A stretch of DNA of 64,000 nt from Clostridium hydrogeniformans DSM 21757 (GTDB lineage Bacteria; Bacillota; Clostridia; Clostridiales; Clostridiaceae), in the NCBI RefSeq assembly GCF_000686705.1, contig NZ_JMLJ01000006.1, forward strand, positions 248,001 to 312,000, in the 5' to 3' direction. Below the pieces are notes generated by a model. That model was given only the letters and a program-made list of their open reading frames with translations, was not told the DNA's origin and made no database searches. A program made the position numbers and the translations under genes. Below are positions 1-9,030 of this stretch, in pieces. The stretch's first letter is position 1, and the number at the start of each line of letters is the position of its first letter.

Positions 1-16
1 CATATTAACCCTCCTC
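1..16 (-). other. Start codon and ribosome site of the next gene (gene lies outside)
   Basis: Read on the minus strand, positions 3 to 1 are ATG, preceded at good distance by GAGGAGGG (about 16 to 9). A further gene therefore starts here and runs out of the window. It overlaps nothing but follows the FtsW-like stop by one base, so it is surely cotranscribed. In clostridia an FHA-FtsW pair is commonly followed by a penicillin-binding protein, which is the likely identity, but no coding sequence is visible to test it. Confidence 0.75.
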
Positions 17-1210
17 AGATATCTTTTGAATTATTGCCATTGCAAAGAATCCAGTAAGCATAGAACTTCCTCCATAACTTACAAAGGGTAATGTTATTCC
101 AGTTAAAGGAATAGCATTCATGACTCCCCCAACTATAACTAAAACCTGACTTGCAAACATGGCACTAAATCCAACTGCTAAAAGCTGTGAAAATTTATCA
201 TTTACATAAATAGCTGCCCTCATACATCTGTAGAACATTAAGAAAAATAGAATCATTATCCCAAATCCCATTATAATTCCAAGTTCCTCACATATTATAG
301 CGAATATGTAGTCTGTGGTATTAACAGGAACAAATCCTGGATATCCTTTTCCAAGGCCTGCTCCAAATAATCCTCCTGATGCTATAGAATACAGTCCCTG
401 AACTATTTGATATCCTTGTTCATTAGCATATTTAAACGGATCCTTCCATATCATAACCCTTACTCTTACGTGACTAAAAAGTTTATAACTAGCAATGGCT
501 CCTCCTACTGAAAGTACAAAAGTAGCTATAATATACTTTACTTTAGAAGTAGAAAGATATAGCATGGTTACAGATATTCCAAAGAATATTAATACTGATC
601 CTAAATCCTTTTGTATTACCATAAATCCTAAGGAATATATAACAACTAAAGCTGGTTTTATTAATGAGTGAAAATGTCCATCATAATTCCTTAAGGTTGA
701 TGCTAAATAAGCAGTTAAGAAAAGTTTCCCTATTTCTGATGGTTGAAAACTTATTGGTCCAATTATAACCCAGTTTTTGGCTCCATAAACTTCTTTACCT
801 ATAAATGTAGCCATTGCCATAAATATTAATGTGCCTATAAGATATAGCTTGTCATATTTAGCAAAGCTTTTTAAATCTGGAAGTAAAACCACTGTTAAAA
901 CATAGGCAGTTATTCCTGCTGTAAACCAAACAGTTTGTTTTATAGCAATGGATGGGTTAATTCTATATAGAATAACAATACCTATCATAGATAATATAAA
1001 CACAAAAAGTAATAAATATTTATCTCCATCTGAAAAATACTTTCTTATTATAAAATGAGAGTATGCAAGAAGAAGTGCCATGGCTACTCCTAAAATTACT
1101 GCCCTCTTATCAAACTCTGGTTTTAATAAAGATAAATTACAAAACATAGCAAAAAGTAATAAATACACAAAGAATAGCATTTTCTTTTCATCTCTTAAGC
1201 TACTTTTCAC
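5..1210 (-). CDS. FtsW/RodA/SpoVE-family SEDS peptidoglycan polymerase
   Basis: A 401-residue polytopic membrane protein with about ten hydrophobic segments. SEDS-family signatures are visible: the GAKNWVIIGPISFQPSEIGK region near residue 145, QKDLGS near 200, and the C-terminal block GITLPFVSYGGSS near 370. SEDS proteins polymerise lipid II glycan strands together with a class B penicillin-binding protein. The start is GTG, chosen because AGGTGAG lies at the right distance. The upstream neighbour is an FHA protein and the next gene starts one base after its stop, so this is an operon. Length and motifs do not tell FtsW from RodA or SpoVE; the FHA neighbour resembles a cell-wall elongation/division operon. 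Confidence 0.9.
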   Translation of the reverse strand: MKSSLRDEKKMLFFVYLLLFAMFCNLSLLKPEFDKRAVILGVAMALLLAYSHFIIRKYFSDGDKYLLLFVFILSMIGIVILYRINPSIAIKQTVWFTAGITAYVLTVVLLPDLKSFAKYDKLYLIGTLIFMAMATFIGKEVYGAKNWVIIGPISFQPSEIGKLFLTAYLASTLRNYDGHFHSLIKPALVVIYSLGFMVIQKDLGSVLIFFGISVTMLYLSTSKVKYIIATFVLSVGGAIASYKLFSHVRVRVMIWKDPFKYANEQGYQIVQGLYSIASGGLFGAGLGKGYPGFVPVNTTDYIFAIICEELGIIMGFGIMILFFLMFYRCMRAAIYVNDKFSQLLAVGFSAMFASQVLVIVGGVMNAIPLTGITLPFVSYGGSSMLTGFFAMAIIQKISEEG

Positions 1211-1246
1211 AGACTCACCTACTTACCTTATTATTTTTAATTCTAC

Positions 1247-1678
1247 TTATCCTATTATTTTAAATTCTACGCTTCCTATTTTTATTTTATCCCCTTCTTC
1301 AACATATCTTTTTCCTTTTATATCTTCTTCATTTATAAATGTTCCATTAGTTGAGTTTAAATCTTCTATTATGCATTGATTATTTCTTAAATATATTTTT
1401 GCATGATATCCTGATACATATTGGTCATTTAAAATTATAGAGTTATCATCTCTTCTTCCTAAGGTAATTTCCCCATTTATAGGTACTACTGCTCCAACCT
1501 TTAAAGTATTATTTTCTCCTGATGATATAACCTCAAGACCTAAGGAAGCCTTTTTTAATCTCTTTTTCTTTCCTCCGTTACGTACATCCTTTGCCATTAT
1601 CTTTAAAGAAAATATTATTATAGAATATAGAATCACTATAAATATTGCTGTAAATGCAAAAGTTAAAATCTTATTCAT
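1247..1678 (-). CDS. Membrane-anchored FHA-domain protein
   Basis: 143 residues. One N-terminal membrane segment (about residues 5-27), a basic linker, and a C-terminal FHA domain (about 65-140) with the usual signature residues: LGRRDDN, VSGYHAKI and DLNSTNGTF. FHA domains bind phosphothreonine peptides, so this is probably a cytoplasmic reader of a Ser/Thr kinase signal held at the membrane. It precedes the SEDS gene in the same direction with a 36-base gap, which suggests a role in wall synthesis control. AGAGGTG is a good ribosome site. No partner kinase is in the window. Confidence 0.88.
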   Translation of the reverse strand: MNKILTFAFTAIFIVILYSIIIFSLKIMAKDVRNGGKKKRLKKASLGLEVISSGENNTLKVGAVVPINGEITLGRRDDNSIILNDQYVSGYHAKIYLRNNQCIIEDLNSTNGTFINEEDIKGKRYVEEGDKIKIGSVEFKIIG

Positions 1679-1827
1679 TCCTTACACCTCTTCGACTTAT
1701 TTAAAATCATCCCTATTATTATACCATCATTTCATGGAAAAAATGTTAAAAAAACATTTCTAAAAATATAACATGATTTAATTACTAAATATCCAATAAT
1801 AAATATGTATTATTCCATTGAAAAATT

Positions 1828-1872
1828 AAGACCTTATTACTAAAATTAATTCTAATTTAGTAATAAAGCCTT
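1828..1872 (-). terminator. Hairpin terminator after uvrA
   Basis: The arms at 1828-1844 and 1856-1872 pair with a few mismatches (AAGGCTTTATTACTAAA on the minus strand). A moderately U-rich run follows in the minus direction. It lies about 60 bases beyond the uvrA stop and before the FHA gene. Confidence 0.6.
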
Positions 1873-1934
1873 ATATATTATTAAAATCAATTAAAAATTT
1901 ATTAATAAGTCTTTATATTTAGATTACCCTTATT

Positions 1935-4772
1935 CTAACCATTAGATAAAATATTATTTAAATAATATCCTGTATAAGAGTTTTTATTATTAGCTACTTG
2001 CTCTGGAGTTCCCTTAGCTATAATAGTTCCTCCCTTGTCTCCACCTTCTGGACCAAGGTCTATTATATAGTCACAACATTTTATAACATCTAGGTTATGC
2101 TCTATTACAACTACAGAATTCCCTCCTTCTACTAGCCTTTGAAGTATGGTTACAAGCCTTGCCACATCATCTACATGTAATCCTGTAGTAGGTTCATCTA
2201 ATATATATAATGTCTTTCCTGTGCTTCTCTTTGAAAGTTCATAGGCAAGTTTTATTCTTTGAGCCTCTCCTCCCGATAACTGAGTAGATGGCTGACCTAG
2301 TCTTACATATCCAAGTCCTACATCATATAGAGTCTGAAGTTTATTTTTTATTCTTGGTATATTTTCAAAGAATTCTACTGCTTCCTCTACAGTCATTTTT
2401 AGTATATCATCTATATTTTTACCCTTATATCTAACTTCTAAGGTCTCTCTATTATATCTCTTTCCTTTACATACCTCACATGGTACATATACATCAGATA
2501 AGAATTGCATTTCTATTTTTATTATTCCATCTCCACTACAAGACTCGCATCTTCCTCCTTTTACATTAAAGGAAAATCTGCCTGGCTTATATCCTCTCAT
2601 TTTTGATTCTGGAGTTGATGAAAACACTTCTCTTATTATATCAAAAACTCCTGTGTAAGTAGCAGGATTTGAACGTGGAGTTCTTCCTATAGGACTTTGG
2701 TCTATATCTATTATTTTATCTATATTTTCAAATCCCTTAATTTCCTTATAGGCTCCTGGAATATTCTTAGACTTATTTATAATCTTATTTAGTCCCTTAT
2801 AAAATATTTCATTTATAAGAGTACTCTTCCCTGATCCTGAAACTCCTGTTACTGCTGTAAGATTTCCTAATGGAACTTTCACACTAACATTTTTAAGATT
2901 ATTTTCCTTGGCTCCAATTATTTCTATGGAAAGTCCGTTTCCTTTTCTTCTTTCCTTAGGGATTTCTATCTTTTTCTTACCAGTTAAATATTGTCCTGTT
3001 AAAGAAGTTTCACATGCCTTAACTTCATCTATGGTTCCTGCAACAACAACCTCTCCTCCATGTTCTCCAGCCCCTGGACCTATATCAACTACATAGTCAG
3101 CTTCTCTTATGGTATCCTCATCATGTTCTACTACAACTAAGGTATTTCCAATATCTCTAAGATGCTTTAATGTTGCTATCAACCTATCATTATCTCTTTG
3201 ATGAAGTCCTATACTTGGCTCATCAAGAATATATAAAACTCCAACTAAACTAGAACCAATTTGGGTTGCAAGTCTTATTCTTTGAGCTTCTCCTCCTGAC
3301 AATGTTCCTGCTTTTCTTGATAGATTTAGATAATCTAATCCTACATCTATTAAAAACTTAAGTCTTGAAGAGATTTCTTTTAGTATTTGATCACTTATTA
3401 TTTTATTTTTCTCTGAAAGATTTAATGAATTTAAGAATTCAAGCTCTTCTTTTATAGGCATAACACAAAAATCATTTATATTTTTATCTTCAATCTTTAC
3501 TGAAAGAGCCTCTGGCTTAAGTCTAGCTCCCTTACATTTAGTACAATGATTATCACTCATAAAAGCTTCTATTTCTTGCTTTATGTAATCTGACCCTGTC
3601 TCCCTATATCTTCTTTTAAGAGAATTTATTACTCCCTCGTAGTTATGCATATATGTTCCTTGTACATTTTCCTTTTCATACTTTACTACAAGCTTTTCTC
3701 CTTTAACTCCATAAAGAAGTACATCCACAACTTCTGTTTTAAGATCTTTAATAGGTGTATCTAAAGAAAATTTATATTTCTCAGTTAATGCAGTCATGAC
3801 AGCGTAAGTCCATGAATCTTCTTTCATTCTGCCTTCTCCCCAAGGAGATATGGCTCCTTCTCTTATGCTTTTAGTCTTATCTGGAATTATAAGATCCTCA
3901 TCTATTTCCATTAAAGTTCCAAGACCATCACAATGATCACATTTTCCAAAAGGAGAGTTAAAAGAAAATAACCTCGGTGCCAATTCATCTATACTTATAC
4001 CACATTCTATACATGCAAATTTTTCTGAAAACAGCATATCATAAGGCTCTTCTTCTAATACATTAATTATTATCAAACCCTCTGAAAGCTTAAGAGCTGT
4101 TTCTATAGAATCAGTAAGTCTACTTCTTACATCATCCCTTACTATTAAACGGTCAATGACAGCTTCTATATTATGCTTTATATTTTTTTCAAGCTTAATT
4201 TCGTCTTCAGTAATTTCTAAAAGTTCTCCATCTATTCTTGCTCTAACAAATCCGTTCTTCTTTATGTTCTCAATTACCTTTTCATGAGTTCCTTTTCTTC
4301 CTCTAACTATAGGTGAAAGTACTTGAAGCTTGGTTCTTTCAGGTAATTCTAAAATTTTATCCACCATTTGATCAACACTTTGTTGAGATATTTCTTTTCC
4401 ACACTTTGGACAATGAGGTGTTCCTATTCTTGCATACAAAAGTCTTAAGTAATCATATATCTCTGTAACAGTACCCACTGTAGAACGTGGATTTCTGCTA
4501 GTAGTCTTTTGATCTATTGATATTGCTGGTGATAGTCCTTCTATGTACTCCACATCTGGCTTATCCATCTGTCCTAAAAACTGTCTTGCATAAGAGGATA
4601 AACTCTCAACATATCTTCTCTGACCTTCTGCATATAAGGTATCAAAAGCTAATGAAGACTTACCAGATCCTGAAAGTCCAGTAAAAACTACTAGCTTATC
4701 TCTTGGGATCTCTAAGGATACATTCTTTAAGTTATTTACCTTAGCTCCTTTTATAACTATTTTATCCTTCAT
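1935..4772 (-). CDS. uvrA: UvrABC excinuclease subunit A
   Basis: 945 residues, the normal UvrA length. It has two ABC ATPase modules: Walker [10 protein letters not shown] near residue 31 and GVSGSGKST near 640, and two signatures LSGGEAQRI. Zinc-finger cysteine pairs are visible ([38 protein letters not shown]). UvrA is the damage-sensing dimer of nucleotide excision repair and loads UvrB. AAAGGAGAT precedes the ATG. It has its own promoter with a LexA-like box (4838-4867). It is separated from uvrB by the DUF1450 gene and a RAYT transposase gene, whereas in many Firmicutes uvrB and uvrA are adjacent. Confidence 0.98.
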   Translation of the reverse strand: MKDKIVIKGAKVNNLKNVSLEIPRDKLVVFTGLSGSGKSSLAFDTLYAEGQRRYVESLSSYARQFLGQMDKPDVEYIEGLSPAISIDQKTTSRNPRSTVGTVTEIYDYLRLLYARIGTPHCPKCGKEISQQSVDQMVDKILELPERTKLQVLSPIVRGRKGTHEKVIENIKKNGFVRARIDGELLEITEDEIKLEKNIKHNIEAVIDRLIVRDDVRSRLTDSIETALKLSEGLIIINVLEEEPYDMLFSEKFACIECGISIDELAPRLFSFNSPFGKCDHCDGLGTLMEIDEDLIIPDKTKSIREGAISPWGEGRMKEDSWTYAVMTALTEKYKFSLDTPIKDLKTEVVDVLLYGVKGEKLVVKYEKENVQGTYMHNYEGVINSLKRRYRETGSDYIKQEIEAFMSDNHCTKCKGARLKPEALSVKIEDKNINDFCVMPIKEELEFLNSLNLSEKNKIISDQILKEISSRLKFLIDVGLDYLNLSRKAGTLSGGEAQRIRLATQIGSSLVGVLYILDEPSIGLHQRDNDRLIATLKHLRDIGNTLVVVEHDEDTIREADYVVDIGPGAGEHGGEVVVAGTIDEVKACETSLTGQYLTGKKKIEIPKERRKGNGLSIEIIGAKENNLKNVSVKVPLGNLTAVTGVSGSGKSTLINEIFYKGLNKIINKSKNIPGAYKEIKGFENIDKIIDIDQSPIGRTPRSNPATYTGVFDIIREVFSSTPESKMRGYKPGRFSFNVKGGRCESCSGDGIIKIEMQFLSDVYVPCEVCKGKRYNRETLEVRYKGKNIDDILKMTVEEAVEFFENIPRIKNKLQTLYDVGLGYVRLGQPSTQLSGGEAQRIKLAYELSKRSTGKTLYILDEPTTGLHVDDVARLVTILQRLVEGGNSVVVIEHNLDVIKCCDYIIDLGPEGGDKGGTIIAKGTPEQVANNKNSYTGYYLNNILSNG

Positions 4773-4837
4773 ACTTATCTCCTTTAAAATAGGTTTTATT
4801 AAACATCACACATATATATTATTTATTAACTATATTA

Positions 4838-4867
4838 ATCTTAAACCCAAACACACGTTTGTGTCAA
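4838..4867 (-). promoter_or_regulatory. uvrA promoter with LexA/DinR-like box
   Basis: On the minus strand TTGACA (4867-4862) is followed 18 bases later by TAAGAT (4843-4838). Between them, abutting the -35, lies CAAACGTGTGTTTG (4848-4861). This fits the relaxed Gram-positive SOS pattern CRAACRNRYGTTYG at every specified position. A repressor there would block polymerase, which fits damage-inducible uvrA. The match was found by eye; no matrix score was computed. Confidence 0.65.
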
Positions 4868-4870
4868 TAT

Positions 4871-4884
4871 GGGACGGTTAACAA
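4871..4884 (+). repeat. REP-like motif, left end of the RAYT unit
   Basis: GGGACGGTTAACAA, forward orientation, three bases upstream of the uvrA -35 element. Together with the inverted copy at 6024-6039 it brackets the RAYT gene. It is one of 14 copies in the window. Confidence 0.8.
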
Positions 4885-5025
4885 TTATCTTTCTTTAAAA
4901 TTTTTTTATTAGTTTATAAACTTTCTTTAAGTTTTTCTATGTTAATTTTTTTATTTTTATAAATTTAAGATGCTTGTCCAATAACATTTCACCAAAACTA
5001 AAAACAAAATTTATTTTTTATTTTT

Positions 5026-5931
5026 TTATTTATCACATAAAAATTCATCAAATATATTACTATATCTTTTATCATCAATAATTAAATTCAAGCCCATATT
5101 TGATAATTTAGATACCCTACTTTCAGTTGTATTACCAATAATTTTACATATCTCATCATAATTTATATCACATAAACTTCTTAGCAAAACTATCATTAAC
5201 GCCTTAGGGTTTGATACTTTTCTTAAATTTTTAGTTTGTATACATTCTAATGAAAGATTAAACTTATTACAAATAAATCTAATTACTTTATCCCATGATA
5301 TTGTTCTTTCAATTATATATCGTTTGCTCTCATATTTTGTTTTTTCATTTTTAAATTCTACATCATCTTTATGTTTTTCTTTGCAAATAAATATAGCTTT
5401 CATATATTCTGCTTTTGCAATATTAGAGTTTTTCGAAAACATAGCCAGTATGAACTCACTATCTAATACCTGAAACTCATCTTTTTTTATTCCAATATAT
5501 GTACCTAAACTTGAGAATCTGTATTTCTCTGGTGCCTTTTTATAAGACCTTATATCTAAAACATTATTATGAATATATAGTGAAAGACTATATAAATATC
5601 TATCATCTTTTATTAGCTTACTTTTAAATCTATCCTGAAATAAATGTCCATGCCTTTTATACTTTGTATTAAAATATCTAGCATATTTAAAATTTATACA
5701 ATGCATTATCTTAGAAATATCTGCTCCGTTAACATCTATTATAAAATGCCCATGATTGCTCATTAAGCAAAAAGCATATACCTTAAATAAATACATCTTC
5801 TGATAATGTCTTAATATACTCATATATTTACATTTATCCTCATTATCTTTAAAAAGATCCACCTCACTTATACTTCTAACCATTATATGGTATATACCAT
5901 CTTCACTCTTAATTCTAGCTATTCTTGGCAT
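5026..5931 (-). CDS. REP-associated tyrosine transposase (RAYT, Y1/IS200-like)
   Basis: 301 residues. The N-terminal Y1 transposase domain (about 1-145) shows the RAYT pattern: PRIARIKSEDGIYHIMVRS, then CLMSNHGHFII with the HxH metal motif near residue 60, KRHGHLFQDRFKSK, and YLYSLSLYIHNNVLD. The last motif, YLYSLSLYIHNNV, is the usual place for the catalytic Tyr-containing helix. The C-terminal part (about 200-300) looks helical, HTH-like and DnaA-C-terminal-like, as in larger RAYTs. RAYTs act on single-stranded palindromic REP sequences rather than moving a classical IS. The ribosome site GGAGGTGAT is near perfect, so the gene looks expressible. It sits between uvrB/DUF1450 and uvrA, inside two inverted copies of the GGGACGGTTAAC motif. 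Confidence 0.9.
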   Translation of the reverse strand: MPRIARIKSEDGIYHIMVRSISEVDLFKDNEDKCKYMSILRHYQKMYLFKVYAFCLMSNHGHFIIDVNGADISKIMHCINFKYARYFNTKYKRHGHLFQDRFKSKLIKDDRYLYSLSLYIHNNVLDIRSYKKAPEKYRFSSLGTYIGIKKDEFQVLDSEFILAMFSKNSNIAKAEYMKAIFICKEKHKDDVEFKNEKTKYESKRYIIERTISWDKVIRFICNKFNLSLECIQTKNLRKVSNPKALMIVLLRSLCDINYDEICKIIGNTTESRVSKLSNMGLNLIIDDKRYSNIFDEFLCDK

Positions 5932-6023
5932 AATATCACCTCCATTAAACTGATTATAGACATGGAAATATGATATTATTCATTACTTATATATTTAGTT
6001 TTTTATTTGTTAAATTCAAATAA

Positions 6024-6039
6024 GTTGTTAACCGTCCCC
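6024..6039 (-). repeat. REP-like motif, right end of the RAYT unit
   Basis: GTTGTTAACCGTCCCC on the plus strand, inverted relative to 4871-4884. It lies 13 bases beyond the terminator of the DUF1450 gene. Confidence 0.8.
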
Positions 6040-6051
6040 AATTATCATTAA

Positions 6052-6085
6052 AAAAACTCCAACTCAATTTTGAGTCGGAGTTTTT
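6052..6085 (-). terminator. Terminator after the DUF1450 gene
   Basis: An 11-bp stem, ACTCCAACTCA paired with TGAGTCGGAGT, with A-run and T-run flanks. The one mismatch becomes a G-U pair on the minus strand. That favours termination of the minus-strand gene, though it could work in both directions. Confidence 0.8.
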
Positions 6086-6099
6086 GAGAATTATCGTAA

Positions 6100-6309
6100 C
6101 TACTTAGAAAGTATTTCTTCTACTAATTCTTCTGCTGAGTCTGCTTCCATAGGATCACCATTAACAAATGCAAAGCTTCTTCCTGTAGCACATACGTGGC
6201 AGTATCCTAAGCATCCTTGTATTTCTACTTCTGTTTCTGGTGACTTTTCCTTTATTAACTTTTCTATTTCCTCATGACCTTCATTGTTCATGCATAATTC
6301 AACTAACAT
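6100..6309 (-). CDS. DUF1450 (YuzB-like) small four-cysteine protein
   Basis: 69 residues. Cysteines at 6, 33, 37 and 40 (CLGYCHVC) give the spacing of a thioredoxin-like [2Fe-2S] ferredoxin fold, and the sequence resembles the DUF1450/YuzB family (GCLGYCHVCA, FVNGDPMEADSAEELVEEI). The molecular role of this family is not known to me. The AGGAGG ribosome site is clear. The gene has its own strong promoter and a near-perfect Fur-type 7-1-7 box just downstream of it (6338-6398), which would make it iron-regulated. This fits an iron-sulfur or iron-homeostasis role, by inference only. It sits between uvrB and the RAYT unit. Confidence 0.8.
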   Translation of the reverse strand: MLVELCMNNEGHEEIEKLIKEKSPETEVEIQGCLGYCHVCATGRSFAFVNGDPMEADSAEELVEEILSK

Positions 6310-6337
6310 AAAAAAACCTCCTAATAAATTAAATAAT

Positions 6338-6398
6338 TGATAATAATTATCTCTTAATAACTTATCTTAATTATACAACTGATAAGTTATAATGTAAA
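6338..6398 (-). promoter_or_regulatory. Promoter with Fur-like box upstream of the DUF1450 gene
   Basis: On the minus strand, TTTACA (6398-6393), a 17-base spacer and TATAAT (6375-6370) form an excellent sigma-A promoter. Downstream, 6338-6352 reads TGATAATAATTATCT, one base off the Fur/PerR-family consensus TGATAATNATTATCA. A separate perfect 10-bp inverted repeat, ATAACTTATC and GATAAGTTAT (6357-6366, 6381-6390), overlaps the -10 and spacer. Confidence 0.65.
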
Positions 6399-6415
6399 TA
6401 GTTTTAAATTAAATT

Positions 6416-8386
6416 TTATAAATTCTTTTTTAGCTCATCAATCTTATCCCTAAGTTTAGCTGCCTTTTCAAACTCAAGACTTTTTGCTGCCTCCATCATT
6501 TCCTTAGTATATCCATCTATAAGATTTATTATGTCTTCTTTTGTCATAATATTTTCTTTTAATTCAGTATCTTTATTTTCCTCTACAACTGTTGAAGTTT
6601 CTATTATATCTCTAACATCCTTCTTAACCGTTGTTGGTATTATTCCATGTTTTTCATTGTAATCCATTTGTATTTCTCTTCTTCTATTTGTTTCACTAAT
6701 TGCCTTATTCATAGATCTAGTTATTGTATCTGCATACATTATGACTTTACTTTCTGAATTTCTCGCTGCCCTACCTATGGTTTGAATTAAAGCAGTTTCT
6801 GACCTTAAGAACCCTTCTTTATCTGCATCTAATATAGCAACTAAAGCAACTTCTGGTATATCTAGACCTTCCCTAAGTAAGTTAATCCCTACTAAAACAT
6901 CAAATTCGCCTGTCCTAAGTTCCTTTATTATTTTCATTCTTTCTATGGTATCTATATCAGAATGAAGGTATGTAGTTTTTACATTAAGTTCTTTAAGATA
7001 TTTTGTTAGGTCTTCTGACATTCTCTTTGTTAGCGTTGTAACTAAAATTCTAAAGCCTTTTTCTATTGTCTTATTTATTTCTGCATATAAATCATCAATC
7101 TGTCCCTTTATAGGTCTAACCTCAATTTCTGGATCTAAAAGTCCTGTTGGTCTTATTATTTGCTCTGCTACCACCTTCGAATGATCCATCTCATAGGCAG
7201 CTGGTGTTGCACTTACAAAGACTACCTGATTTAACTTTTGCTCAAATTCATTAAATTTTAATGGTCTATTATCATAAGCAGAAGGTAATCTGAATCCATA
7301 TTCTACCAAGGAATCTTTTCTTGATCTATCTCCTCCATACATGGCCTTAACTTGAGGCATAGTTACATGACTCTCATCTATAAACATTAAGAAATCATCT
7401 GGAAAATAATCCATAAGAGTAAGTGGTGAACTACCTGATGCTCTTCCATCAAAAATTCTAGAATAGTTCTCTATACCACTGCAATATCCCATTTCTCTTA
7501 TCATTTCTATATCAAAATTTGTTCTTTGTTTTAATCTTTGAGCCTCTAAAAGTTTATCTTGGGATATTAAAGCCTTAAGTCTATTTTCAAGTTCTCCTTC
7601 TATTTCTTTAACTGCTCCTTCAATCTTATCTGCTGAAGTAGCAAAGTGAGATGCAGGAAATATTGAAATATGTTTTCTATCAGCTAATATATTACCCGTT
7701 AATACATCAAATTCTCTTATCCTATCAATTTCATCTCCAAAAAACTCTACTCTTATTCCTTTACTACTAGATGAAGCTGGTATAATATCTAAAACATCTC
7801 CTCGTACTCTAAATGTACCTCTAGAAAAATCTATCTCATTTCTTTCATATTGTATTTCCACAAGCTTCTTTATTATCTCATCCCTATCTTTTATCATTCC
7901 CGGTCTTAATGATATAGTAAGCTTTTTATATTCTTCTGGATTACCTAATCCATATATACACGATACCGATGCAACAATTATTACATCATTTCTTTCTAAA
8001 AGAGCTGAGGTTGCAGAGTGCCTTAACTTATCTATTTCATCATTTATAGCCGCATCCTTCTCTATAAATGTATCTGTTTGAGGTACATAAGCCTCTGGTT
8101 GATAGTAATCATAATAGGATACAAAATACTCTACAGAGTTATTTGGGAAAAATTCTTTAAACTCTGAACATAATTGGGCTGCTAAAGTTTTGTTATGGGC
8201 AAGAACAAGGGTTGGTTTTTTTACTCTCTCTATTATATTAGCCATGGTAAAGGTCTTACCTGATCCTGTAACTCCAAGAAGGGTTTGAAACTTTTCTCCC
8301 TTTTCTATGGCAGTAGCTAATTTATCTACAGCCTCTGGTTGGTCACCTCTTGGCTTAAACTTTGAAACAATCTTAAATTCTTCCAT
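6416..8386 (-). CDS. uvrB: UvrABC excinuclease subunit B
   Basis: 656 residues, normal for UvrB. Walker A GVTGSGKT is at about residues 38-45. The beta-hairpin [18 protein letters not shown] lies near 95-112, the DESH helicase box near 337 and QTIGRAARN near 535. A C-terminal UVR motif ([16 protein letters not shown]) binds UvrC. UvrB verifies lesions delivered by UvrA and recruits UvrC. AAGGAGG is 15 bases before the ATG, a long spacing, and in-frame stops upstream exclude an earlier start. I found no LexA-like box in the 300 bases upstream, unlike uvrA. Confidence 0.98.
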   Translation of the reverse strand: MEEFKIVSKFKPRGDQPEAVDKLATAIEKGEKFQTLLGVTGSGKTFTMANIIERVKKPTLVLAHNKTLAAQLCSEFKEFFPNNSVEYFVSYYDYYQPEAYVPQTDTFIEKDAAINDEIDKLRHSATSALLERNDVIIVASVSCIYGLGNPEEYKKLTISLRPGMIKDRDEIIKKLVEIQYERNEIDFSRGTFRVRGDVLDIIPASSSSKGIRVEFFGDEIDRIREFDVLTGNILADRKHISIFPASHFATSADKIEGAVKEIEGELENRLKALISQDKLLEAQRLKQRTNFDIEMIREMGYCSGIENYSRIFDGRASGSSPLTLMDYFPDDFLMFIDESHVTMPQVKAMYGGDRSRKDSLVEYGFRLPSAYDNRPLKFNEFEQKLNQVVFVSATPAAYEMDHSKVVAEQIIRPTGLLDPEIEVRPIKGQIDDLYAEINKTIEKGFRILVTTLTKRMSEDLTKYLKELNVKTTYLHSDIDTIERMKIIKELRTGEFDVLVGINLLREGLDIPEVALVAILDADKEGFLRSETALIQTIGRAARNSESKVIMYADTITRSMNKAISETNRRREIQMDYNEKHGIIPTTVKKDVRDIIETSTVVEENKDTELKENIMTKEDIINLIDGYTKEMMEAAKSLEFEKAAKLRDKIDELKKNL

Positions 8387-9030
8387 AATTATTTATTACA
8401 ACCTCCTTGTAAATTTATTATTAAAACTATTAACTTTATAAAATAATATTAAAATCCTAGTTTAATATTTAAAATCTCCTATAGAATAATAACCTAAAAT
8501 TTTAGTTTATTATTTTAAAATTTTTTTAAATAATACGCTATTATTCCTATGTATAAATTAATTTTTAACCTTAAAACCCTATATTTATATATAAAAATTT
8601 TATCTTTCTCTCATAAATTTTAACTATTATAACTTCACTTAATACACATTTTACTTAAACTCTAAAACTATTATATAAAAATAAATATATATAAATTTTA
8701 TCATATGTGTTCCTTAAAGAGAACATATATTCTTAATTAAAGTAATATGATTTATTCTTCCTTAATATATTTAAGCCTAAGTTAATCCATATAGATTCAC
8801 ATTAATATTGAGTTTACTTATTAAATGTACATACTTATTCTATAAATTTATATTTCATATGTTTTACATTTAAAAGTATTCAATTTACTCCTTACCTTAA
8901 CATCTTGTTATATTAAGATTTTAGGATAATCTCAATTGAGCCTTTAGTCCTTAATTTTTAATTTACAAAAATTCATCATCTAAAAATTATTAATTCTAAA
9001 TAATATTAATTAACTAGCATAATAACTCAC
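8387..9030. other. Gene-free stretch between uvrB and the histidine kinase
   Basis: About 640 bases of very AT-rich sequence with no credible open frame on either strand. The only recognisable content is a partial copy of the TATAGGG/CCCTATA palindromic family at 8549-8583. An imperfect inverted repeat around 8703-8728 (ATGTGTTC and GAGAACATA) has no clear meaning. Confidence 0.6.
8549..8583 (-). repeat. Partial copy of the TATAGGG/CCCTATA palindromic element
   Basis: It matches the right end of the full element at 21088-21190: GTATAAATTAATTTTTAA, then AAAACCCTATA. The left part is lost or too diverged to see. Confidence 0.6.

Noticed and set aside
8703-8728. Possible LexA-like site 300 bases upstream of uvrB
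   Set aside because: GTTC and GAAC are in the wrong order and spacing for the GAACN4GTTC pattern.
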